64,000 nt of DNA from Elmis aenea (lineage: Eukaryota; Arthropoda; Insecta; Coleoptera; Elmidae), in the NCBI GenBank assembly GCA_947652605.1, contig OX393576.1, forward strand, positions 61,666,966 to 61,730,965. Direction: 5' to 3'. Under the pieces are notes generated by a model, which saw only the letters and a program-made list of their open reading frames with translations, was not told the DNA's origin and searched no databases. Shown here piece after piece: positions 1 to 11,100 of the stretch (position 1 is its first letter; the number at the start of each line of letters is the position of its first letter). The translations under genes and the position numbers were made by a program.

Positions 1-463
1 AGCGATGTATAAGAACTATTTTTGGTCTAAACTACCGAGATCACTGTAAAGACACTTTTCGTGACAAAGAAATATTAACTTTTTACGGCCTATTCATTCT
101 CGAAGCCATCCTTTTCGTAAGAAATAATTTTGATCTGTTCGAAGTGAATATAAGAAACCATGCAGCCAAAACCCGACATAAAAAAAATCTAAAGCCCGAT
201 TGTTTCAAATATATCTATCTTCAAAAAAATGTTGCCTCTATAATTATTGCAATATATAACAAATTTAACACATCATCTGAGAGTATAAAAAAACTACACA
301 CCCCCGACTTGAAGAAAAGATTTAAACTCTTTTAAGTAAATATAATTTTGTGTTGTATATATTCGTATATATGTGTATTTTTAATTTTATTATCATTATT
401 GTGACATGTTCCACGCCTTTTTGGATTTTTAAGAACAAATAAAGACTACTACTACTACTACAA
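1..463 (+). mobile_element. 3' end of a CR1/jockey-type non-LTR retrotransposon, cut by the window edge
   Basis: An open frame runs from base 3 to the stop at 333-335 (about 110 residues) without interruption. It reads like the extreme C-terminus of an insect non-LTR reverse transcriptase: a segment of the type ILTFYGLFILEAILFVRNN, then a basic stretch with a KTRHKKNL motif, then a terminal KKRFKLF. The motif order is typical of CR1/jockey-like polymerases. After the stop come about 100 bases of AT-rich 3' UTR, an AATAAA at 438-443 and a short (ACT)n tail at 445-461, the kind of simple tail these elements leave at their 3' end. The catalytic part lies left of the window. The open frame suggests a fairly young copy. 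Clade assignment is tentative. Confidence 0.7.
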
Positions 464-734
464 GATTATTACATGCTTCCAATAAAAAAAAAACATCTTT
501 TTTTACGTAGAAATAAAGAACATACATTAAAAACTTTTTTCAAAGTTTTTTTGATAATATTAAGCGACACATTTTAAATGTTTTCTTTAAAAATCACACA
601 CATTTTTTGTTTATTATGTTTACAATAGCTTATTCATCACCAGGAATAATTAATGAACGAATTTGTTACTTAAAAAACGCCCATTTCGTGTAAAAACAAA
701 TAATATTTTAGATATATTCACTGCGGCACAGGTG

Positions 735-917
735 CTAATGTACGCCACTGCACATATTTAAATATTTAAAAAAATCTCGCATGATTCTTTTTTCACGTTT
801 AACATGATAAGCACCGCACGCATCATATATTTCGCATAATCTGTAATCTTTTTCTGTTGCCAATTTCTCGGCCTCGTGTAATTTGTGACCATAAAAATTA
901 TTCGAAATTTGAGGCAT
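735..917 (-). CDS. Short antisense open frame of unknown nature
   Basis: A 60-residue frame with mixed, protein-like composition, including the segments HEAEKLATEKDYRLCEIYD and YHVKREKRIMRDFFKYLNM, in contrast to the Lys/Ile/Phe-rich noise frames around it. I do not recognise a family. A good donor-like CAG|gtaagg sits just upstream of the ATG on the same strand, so the ATG itself would be intronic if that donor is used. It may be a small gene, a terminal exon, an old transposon fragment or chance. Confidence 0.2.
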   Translation of the reverse strand: MPQISNNFYGHKLHEAEKLATEKDYRLCEIYDACGAYHVKREKRIMRDFFKYLNMCSGVH

Positions 918-1410
918 ATCCTTACCTGGCCATCATCTTGTCTTGTTTTACGCTGAAACAGAGAACCATAATCAGACCCATAATTTATACGTATTCTTGG
1001 GTATTGAACGGTTTTAATTTTTAGAAATAGTAATTTGCGGTAAGAAGACTAAGAACACAACAACCTCAAGATAGTAACTACTGGGTTAGTTGATGTGTAC
1101 AGTGTACACGTACAGGATAGCAAGTTCTTGACTTAACTAACGGTACGTGTGTGTGACAAAATTATTGAAAAATTATCCGTAAAAATTTTACGTAAGACTT
1201 GCTTTTATCACAGTTTAATAAATATAACAACGACATACACAAATAAATAAATTTTTAAAATGTACAACTCGCAGAAAATTGTTTGTCAAATTATGTTGCT
1301 TGATTAATCGAGAATCCTTGAAACAAGACATCACATTATCCAAAGTGAATTGTAGTTGTATATGATTACTTGTAAAATGTCTGCCACAAAACTGTTACAA
1401 ATGCAATTTA

Positions 1411-1800
1411 ATAGTAACAAGAGTTGTAAGAAGCATATTACGTATATGCGTATCTCCACGAGTGCGTAATTGCTTTACAACTCGTGTTATGTAGCTTACT
1501 TTTTCTACGATCACATAATACCTACGTTTTAACGGCTTTTTGCCTAATATACACATGTAATTACGTCGTTTTGCCAATTTTGACGTAAGCCTACTTTGAC
1601 ATTTCTAGACAAGTGTGCGTTTTGCTTAGCGTGTTATAACTCACTTACTAGGCATGCAGGAATTGTTTGACGTGAGTCTACTTTGATCAGTTCTTTAAAA
1701 AAACTGTGCTTTTTGCTTACCCTGAGTAAAGACCCACTTACTATGCATGCAGACTGTACGGTAAGTCATTTACATTAGTGGTCGTAAAAAAACTGTATTA
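1411..1800 (+). repeat. Dispersed repeat, copy A, with two diverged tandem monomers
   Basis: This stretch recurs at 15271-15582 in the same orientation and at 49676-50092 inverted. It starts at the TAACAAGAGTTGTAAG end and contains two related units of about 90 bases. Each unit runs from a GACGTRAG..CTACTTTGA start through a poly-T/TTTTGCTTA centre to ACTTACTA.GCATGCAG. A GCATGCAG word closes each monomer. No coding potential is seen. It is probably a non-autonomous element of unknown class. Confidence 0.7.
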
Positions 1801-2024
1801 TTTTACATGTTATTGAAAATTATGTTTAATTAGTTAATCATACCTTAAAATATAGTGTGTAACATTAGGCTAATGTATATTTATTACCAGTTTACAAGAC
1901 AGTCGTGTTATCCGAGGTTTTGATTTTCCGAGGTTTCACCGATCCTCATTACCTCAGAAAATTAATTATTTGCTGTATGTATTAAATTAAGGATAATAAT
2001 TTATTCAATTGTTTTTTTTTTCAG

Positions 2025-2114
2025 GGCCACATAAAGATGCAAAACTTGCCGCCCCATCTGTGGCGACTGATACAAGCGCCTATAGTTTGTTGGGTCTCAT
2101 GTTGCCTTCTAGCG
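2025..2114 (+). CDS. m: miniature-type gene, exon with the start codon and signal peptide (coding from 2037)
   Basis: A strong acceptor (a run of T followed by CAG) ends at 2024. The ATG is at 2037-2039, and the exon ends at a consensus donor, gtaagt, at 2115. The 26 codons encode a hydrophobic leader ending VCWVSCCLLA. The exon ends in phase 0, the phase needed by the exon at 29632. The 12 bases before the ATG are 5' UTR, so at least one noncoding exon lies further upstream. Confidence 0.7.
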
Positions 2115-5100
2115 GTAAGTTGCACTAAAAATTTGTTTATAATCGATCAGTTGAGCAGTTTTCACAATGTCTTCACATATTTTAATTTAAAAAAAGATGA
2201 GGTAGAACGATAAGAAACGAGTAATTGCATTGAGCGAAAACAAAGCCAAAAGGAATTAGATTAAGATTAAATTATTTCGCTCGTACAAAAATTGGCTATC
2301 ATGAAGCTTAAAAACATCATTTTAGAGCACGGTTGGCCTGATTTAAATCAATAGATTTGAATCACGATTTAAATCAGCTGATTTTTTAAAATAAAAATCA
2401 TGATTTAAATTAAACTTTATTTTTTTACGATTTAAGGCCACACGTCACATAAAAATTAAATGCACGTTTTACTTACACCCGCTTTTAAACAACTGCTAGT
2501 AAAATAAAGACTACAGGAATTTTCTAGTTAGAGACGCATTCCGTTAGATTTACTTTGTAAATGTTCACAATAACTTTTAATTTTAGGGTCAAAAGATCTA
2601 AGCCGCATTCAGAAAGGCTGCAACAAATGGAAAAGTGTTTTATTATTGTTTTCTCGGATAATTTTAGCTTTGATAAAAGTTGATGCATGACCTAAAACTA
2701 ATGTTAAAGATGAAAAAAAATATGACACTAGATTTTAATGGTTTTAAAAATATTCGCAAAAGTAAAGTGCCCCTATTTTAAGACTTGCCAAAAAAATCGT
2801 GAGTGAAAATTGTTTTTTAGAAATCAAAAACATGGCAATACGAAATTTGACGTTAAAATTGCAATTTTGAATTTTATAGTAGCGTCACCATTCAGAAAGT
2901 TTGCAACCAATGGAAACGTTTATTATCGATTTCTCAGAAAATTTTAGCCTTGATAAAAGTTGATGCATGACCTAAGACTGATTTTAAGTTAAAAAAAGTT
3001 CGATAAAAATTCATACGACATTGACTTTTAGCGATATTAGAAATATTCGCAAGATTAAAGTGCTCTTATTTTAAGGGCCGTTATTATAAACGACGAATAA
3101 GTAGTTTACTCGTGGAGTAAAATTTACTTCCGGAATAAATAGCTATTTTGAGTATTATAAACGTCAGTTAAATTTACTGGCCAAGTAAATCCCTGATGTT
3201 AACTAACCTCTGATAAACCACGGGATAAATTTTAACTGTTAAATAAACATAACTCTACTTTTTCATGTCAACTGCTCAGTACATGTGACATAATAATAAT
3301 TATAAAAGGTAAGTGATAAATAATTATAAGAATATCGCATATACCTACACACGATTTATGAATTTATGAGATTGTGTTTGTTTATTTATCACTTTAATTA
3401 GTTATTTCGCGGTTAACTATTTATTCGGCAATTTTCGTTTATAATAGCGGGAATAAATTTACTCGCCAAGTAAATTTATTTGAAGGTTAGCTATTCGACT
3501 ATTTAACTGACGTTTATAATAACGGCCCTAAGAGTATAAAAACAAATTCAAGGGAAAATGATATTTTATATTAAGCAAAATGTTTAAATTCAATTTTTTT
3601 AAACCTTTTTATAATTCTTTAAATAATGTATGTTAAAATTACTTTAAAAATAAAATTTGAAATCTTAACGTCATATTTCACATTTTTGGTCGTATTTTTG
3701 AATTCGAAACAATCTTTCCCTATGAAGTGTTTTTGTAACTATTAAAATAAGGTCCCTTTACTCTAGTGAATGTTTCTGAAATCGCTTAATCTGGTATCGT
3801 ATACATTTTTGTGATTTTTTTCCATCTTTTAATAAGTTTAGGTCATCCAACAACTTTATTAGGAATAAAAGTTTCTGAGAATGTTTAGTAAAGACCTTTT
3901 TCATTTGTTGATACTTATTGAATGATGCTGTATAGAAAATATAATTCAGGGTGAATAATGAATAAAATAGTTTTAAAAAGGAAAAATAGTCAAGTTTCTC
4001 AAAAAAAAAAAACGTGATTTTTTAAATTTAAATCAATGATTTTTTATTTGTTTTAATGAAAATCTAATTTTTTCCAACCCTGTTTTAGAGTAATTTTCTT
4101 GTTTGTTTGTTCTGCACTTTAAAAAGAAAATAAAACTACGACGTTTCTTATAAAAAATTAAAAAGTAACGATCAGTTCGTATGTAGTATAAGGTATAAGG
4201 GAAAAAATCCCTGGCATTAATTTGACACTGATCGCAAAGATTGCGTTCTCCAACCTTTTTTTTTATGCCACAGCACTTCTTAAAAACAAAGTAGATGATA
4301 TTCTTCCAAAATTTGCATAATTAAATAGCTTTTATGTCAGAGTCATTGCCTGCAAACCAACTCCCATAACATTTTCAACCCAAGATATTATTCACATCAT
4401 CACATTACTCCCTTTAAGTGTTAATAAGTTATAAAAAGCTGCTAATACTTCTTACAACGCAGTAACAGATTAAAATCCTGCTCTAATTATTTTCTACGTT
4501 GAACTTCTGTGAAAAATATAGCGCAGTTAGTTGTAATAAATGTCGTGTTTCGTGTTCAGTTATACAAACACTTTATTATTTCATCTTCATCTCGCTGTTT
4601 ATTATCTAATATCATTATCTTTAAATCGCTCGTTATTACTCATAGTGCTGGATAAACTTCGTATGTAATTGTAAACCTGTTATATGCGTCTGGTTATGGA
4701 ATTACAAGACGCTTAAAATGCAATGGCATATTGCAGTCGTTTCGCATTTACCGATTACATTTCAAATTAAGTTGTCGAGAAATTTGATACCTATGAGTAA
4801 GTCAAAACGAGTACAATCGGTACCTAACTTTTGTCGATATTTTGAGAGTTCAATCTTTTATAATTAATGTATTTGTTTCGAAACGTGTGTTTCTGCTTCC
4901 ACGGCACTCTATTTGCTTTAATACTGATTAGAAGAAAAAATGTGAATTTCTCCTCGCAAAATATGAGTAGTTATAGGACTTACTCAACAAAAAATGAAGC
5001 TCTCTTAAAGACAAATTCGATGGCATAAAAAAATACAGGGGTTTGTATACGAAAAAATTGAGTTACGAGCTTTTGAAAATCATGGAAATTACCACCTATT

Positions 5101-8100
5101 TTTGAACGCGTGATTCAAACTTTTTCATATCGAGCGAATAGAGCAATGTTTTCTGCATGTCCTTACTAAATTACAACACTGTACTTCGAAAAATAACTGC
5201 AGGAGAATTTTTTAAATAAAGACTTAAAACCTTGAAAAATTTTGAAAATTATTGTTTTTTTAGTGAAGGCCGCATAAAAACCTATAGTATTTTATATTGA
5301 TGTAAGGCTAAAATAAAGGCGGTCAAAAATATTAAATAAAAAAATGGGGTGTTGTATTTGTAATATAAAAGTTGCTATTGGTTCCAGAAAGGTGACTCAC
5401 CCTGTATATTTGGAAATACTTTTATCGTGTTCGGAAGAAAAAACTGTATGAAATAGCGTTTGAATTAACTTTCTGTCTCTAACCGTTTAGCCACAATCGA
5501 CCGATCCCGCACTAATGACTCATCCTGTATATGGTGTCGTTACTCCTAAAAAACAAAAGAAAACAAAAATGTACATGAAAATTCCCTTCACCTGTCAAAT
5601 TTGCGTTTTCAGCCAATCACTAATCTTAAATCTTTTAGAGACTACCAATAGGAGCAATATTACACGGTAATAATTTTACATTCTTCTGCCAGGAGTTGAT
5701 CCTCCTGTCAAATTTGCGTTTTCGACCAATAACAAACTCAGATTTCCTTTAAACGGCCAATAAACATAATCATACACTGATAATTTACTTTTCGCAATTA
5801 ACAGATTTTCATGCGTTTATTGGTCGTTTCTAAGAAATCTGAGTTTTAGATTGGTGAAAAATATAAATTTGGAGAGGGAATAGGGTATTTTGGTCTTGAT
5901 AATTTTTTGACAGATGTCGGCGACCAATAACGTTACTTTAATATAGATTAAACCACACCCCTGACACACCACTCTGACAGTACTTGTAAAATTTGACATA
6001 ACAGATTATGTATGTACCTAAATACTATTTGGTTCATTAATTTTTATTAAAATATAATTCTTGAATTAAAAATTAGTTATAAATGATCTATTAATAATAA
6101 CAATTATTGCAGTAAGTAGTAGGTATACTTTAATTTATCTAAATTAAACAACATTTATTTGAAACCTTTTTTGATAATTATTTCCAATAACAAATAAGTG
6201 GGAGTATGATCAGTGATGCCTCACCCTGTATAAACTAATTGGGATTTTTGCGATACATTGACCAAGCAATTTAGTATCAAAGAAATATTTCCGCAAAAAC
6301 TTCGCTATGTCTGTTGCATGTATCTTCTGAAATTGCGTATTTATTTAAATCGGATACCTTAAACTATCACAGCGAGCAGTAGAACGTGCTTTTTTGCACA
6401 CTCTATGTAATAATAAGCGTCACACGACAGCAGTAGAGCGTTGCAAATGCAATTATTCCTGCTCATTACTTATGTAAGCTAACTGGGTAATATACCGTTT
6501 TTAAAATGATTAAATAGCTAATGAATTTGAAGAAGTGAAGAAACAATACCGTCTTAGAAAAAGAGATGACGATGACAAAAAATACATTAGTATTGCATGT
6601 GGAACATGAAAAGCTAATTAAGTGCTGTATTGTCGCAGTTTTTCTATTTTTACAGTGGTTTGTAAATGTTGATTATGGTGATCGATGTTGTTTTAATTAC
6701 GTTTTTAATTAAAAAAGTCACTTATTTATTCAGTTTTCTCTCATTTTTAAATCAACGCTTCCTAACTTTATAAATGGGTCTGTAATGTTACATTATTCTT
6801 ATAACTTAGCTGATAATTGTCTAATACATGGCTTTAAAAACACTTTAACATATTTTTCTATATTTTAAACACACATAAAATCGAAAAACAAAGCTTAAAC
6901 AAATTTACAAAAAGTTGCGGCGCTGTTGTCTAACCCAGTGTTTCTTAAACTGTGGGTCGCGACCCAAAAGTAGGTCACGAGAATTTTATTTTGGGTCGCA
7001 GACCATATTGAATAATAATAAAAATTTTATTTATTTAACCAAGCAGAAAATTAATATTTAAGACATTTTTAAGGTACATTTTTTGTGTTATTAGTTTTTG
7101 AGTTTTACTTGATAAATAAATTTAATAGCAAGTTCAATATGTGTTTTTCCATAATCATAAAAATAATAATCTTTATGAAAAGGGACCCGAACCGCAAAAA
7201 AATAACGCTTCAGTTCCGGTTACCGGTTCGATAAATTTTAACTTTTCGGTTTATGGTACGAATGACCGGTTTTTATTTTATAATAATTCGGCAACCGGTT
7301 CGGCGGCAACGGTTCAGTTCCAGTTCCGTTTAGTGCATTTTTTGTTATTAATGGGAAATTTTAATAGTACGCATATTATATTATCAAATATGTTTATGAT
7401 GACGATGCATAGGTATGTATCAATTAACAAATATAATTGATCCGAATTGAACCGGTTATGGCGGTTTGAATCGGTTCACACCAGTTGGTGGTTCGGTTCC
7501 GGTTCGCAGTTCATGAAAAATGTACCGGTTCGTAGCAGTTTTTGTTTCAGTTCCGGTTCGGTTCGGGTCTATGGTTATGAATGGTTAATATTATCATTTT
7601 AAACAGTGTCTTCTTTGGTTACGTGTTGACGTTTCGGCCATATTGTCTGGGTCTTTTTCAAAACGACAGTCTTTAACCAAAGAAGACGCGGTTCCAAACG
7701 CGGGAAAGAAGATTTTAACATGGACGACGCGACGGCCGCGAAATCTTGAAGAATCAAACATTTTGTAGCCTTAACCATTTCAATAAGTATGATTAAATCT
7801 AAAATATTCGTGGCTAATTATAAATAAGGATCTTCAAAAAATTAAAATGATACATTAACAAAGCTTACTTTCATTTTTTGAAGAATAATGTAATACACGA
7901 AAAATTTGATATAGAAATACTTCCAAGTTTTTCTACAAAGATACTTCGTGTCAAATTTTAACAAAATTCTTAGAGCATTTCAACAGTTTCGCTCTAGTAT
8001 TTGCCCGACACTCATTATACAACAGGAAATACCAAAAATATTTGTGTTTTAAATACCTACACAGTTAAAATTATATCAAATCGCCATAATTTTAATATAT

Positions 8101-11100
8101 TTGACGTGACTACCATCAAATCAAGTTAATATATAGGATAAACAGTACTGCTTGCGTCGTTATTTAAATATTATACAACTTAATGACCAATATAAAGTGA
8201 TATAACGGTTAGTGTAGTCAGGTGCGCCATCAACCCAGACTGCGTGGCGACCGTGATAATGAGCAATAACCGCAGCGTTAATTAAACAACGCTCTGATCG
8301 TTTGTAACCATTTAAACCGGGCCTCCAACTCTTTTTTATTTCTGTACCATATAATTATTGTTATAAATCCGGTAATTTTTATTCAAATGCTCGCTCTATT
8401 TACACATACGTACGCATTTATTCTTACGTCGTGAACAACTGAACATCGCGTGTTGCCGTTTTGTTTTAAACGTATATTAAAAAATCAAACGACCTACTTT
8501 AAGTAAATGCTTGAGTAAGAGATTTAACTAGACCATTAAATAATAATCAGCTTACAAACGGGATAGAACGGCATAGCTTTTACATCTTTCACGAATTGAA
8601 TAAATTCTTTGCCTATAGACACATCAGACGTACCTACTTCATTTAAAGATAATCTAAAACCAGCAGTTGTAAAAATTATTAACAATATGTCTCACAAGGC
8701 ATGCCTTAGCAAATTTTTGCGTAAATCGAATGTTTAGGACCTCAATAAAACGTTTTTAACAATATTTTTTTAAATGTGTCCCTTTATATAATGCAGGGTG
8801 TCCCACTTATCGTGAACAGCATGGATATCTAGTAAACGGTAAGAGATACAAAGTTGGTTAAATGGGTCAAAATGATCTATGATTTAAAAGCAACTGTTTT
8901 ATGAAAAAAATTCTCCAAAAAAATTGTTTTTTGCGTTATTGATAAAAACAAAACACATCAGGTTTTTAATTTTTGCTTACAGCTTGCATATTTGAAATCA
9001 CAATCAAAATGTTTTTCGACATTATCGGGGTACATTTTTGCGTAACTTTCAAATTTTACCTATACAGGGTGTCCCAAATTCGAGTAAATGCATGGGAATC
9101 TCGCTTATCTTAAGAGTTACGAGGTCGGTTAAATTAGGGCAAAGTTGCGAAATTAGATGCTCATTAATAATCCAAAGAGAAATTGGAAATATCTCAAACG
9201 GTATCCGAGAAAATTAGGAAAAACTGGAAAATACGATTTTTGAAAATCGTCTATAACTCCTTTGGAGTATGAAATATTTTAAAGGTGTAAAGACATTGCC
9301 CAAGCAACTTTTTAAGCCGAATCGAATAGTGGTCACAATTTTTTTCTAGATTGATTCGTTTTTGTTTTATGACAACCAACTTTATTTTTTCTTATAGGCG
9401 CAATTTTTGCTATTTACATAATCAAATAGCATTTATTTTTCTGAATCCATTGATCACACATGGTATTTTACTTTTTCTTTCATTGTCAAATTTCAAAAAA
9501 TACGTTTTAAACAATAACCATTATAAATCAGGTTGGCCGGTCATTGTAGTTTATGTTGTTTCCATGACAACCGATCACCAAACTAAAAGTTTTGAAGGCC
9601 TGTTAGTCGTAAAAATGAACTTAAATAACGAAGAAAAACGCGATATGCTGCCCATAACAAAAAACAAAGTTGGTTGTCTAAAACAAAATCGAATCGACCT
9701 AGGAAAAATTTGTGACCACCATCCGATTCGGCTTAAAAAGTTGCTTGGGCAACTTTTTTACACATTTAAAATATTTCAAACTCCAAAGGAGTTATAAACG
9801 ATTTTCAAAATGGACTTTCCAGTTTTTCCTAATTTTCTCGGATACCGTTAGAGATATTTCTAATTTCTCTTTGGATTATCAATAAGCATCGAATTTAGCA
9901 ACTTTGCCCTAATTTGACCGACCTCGTAGCTCTTAAGATAAGCGAGATCCCCATGCATTTACTCGAATTTGGGACACCCTGTATACCTTACCTACCTTTG
10001 TTTTTGTTTTTTTAACATCAACTGTCTTATTTGAAATACGGCTGATGTTAAAATAACAAAAGCAAATGAAGATAAGCCAAAGTTATTGTCACATTTCGGA
10101 TCTGCGCAAAAAGTGCTTTATTAATCTCGAAAAATATTTTGAGTGTGAATTCAAGTAAGCAAATTATAAGCAAAAATCAAAAACCTGATGTGTTTTGTTT
10201 TTATCAATAGCGCAAAAACGATCAACTGTTTTCAAGTTTATTTTTTATAGAACAGTTGCTCTTAAATTATAGATCATTTTGACCCATTTAACCAACTCTG
10301 TATCCCTTACCGTGTACGAGATACCTATGCTGTTCACTTTAACTGGGACACCCTGTATACAGTGTTGCTTGACCAAACGGCCAAACTTAAGGAGCATGTT
10401 CCTTGAGTCAATAAGCAAAAAAAATTATATAAACCATAGTCCAAAACTCGATGGTTATCAAGTTATAAACCTTAAGGGTTTATAAAAAAAAGCTCAATTT
10501 TAACATAAAAAAGTATGAAATACCGCATTTTATCTTCTAAAATATTGATTTAACAACAAAATGTTTAATATAAAAGATGCATGGCTATCTTTTCTGCGCC
10601 TTATGGTGTACTAGATTTTGTTTTGTTTTTTAAGGTTCATTTGCTATGGCAACCAACCTAGTTATTTGAAATACAACACCCTGTATATTATTACATTTTA
10701 GATTCTTTTTTAAATGTATATAAAATGTGAAAGGTCATATACACATCTTTTTGAAAGTGTTTCAATGCTTAAAATTTTCAAAAAAAAATGAATTACTCGA
10801 AAAAGGTTAATTTAAGGTCTATATGACCTTTCACATTTTATAAAGAACGTTTAAAGAGGAATCTAAAAATGTAATAATAAACAGGGTGTTTTATTTAAAA
10901 TAACTAGGTTGGTTGCCATAGCAAATAAACCGTAAAAAACAAAACAAAATCGAGTATACCATAAGGTGCACAAAAGATAGCGATACATCTTTTATAAAAA
11001 ACATTTTGTTATTAAATTAATATTTTAGAAGATAAAAGGGGTATTTCAAAGTTTTTTATACACATTGACGGAAGCGCTACACGTGACGATATTCTTCGTA

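Larger units (their letters stand above)
464..2024. other. Non-coding DNA upstream of the first coding exon
   Basis: AT-rich sequence holding a short antisense open frame (735-917), one copy of a dispersed repeat (1411-1800) and a possible transposon tip near 1900-1945 with a TTATCCGAGGTTTTGA-like sequence as in pogo/Tigger ends. No convincing exon is seen. The noncoding first exon implied by the splice acceptor at 2024 is probably outside the window or unrecognisable here. Confidence 0.5.

Noticed and set aside
7141..7440. 99-residue open frame
   Set aside because: It reads through a MITE made of CCGGTTC repeats; composition follows the repeat.
9351..9797. 148-residue open frame on the + strand
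   Set aside because: It lies entirely within the palindromic arms and apex of foldback C and has no protein-family features.
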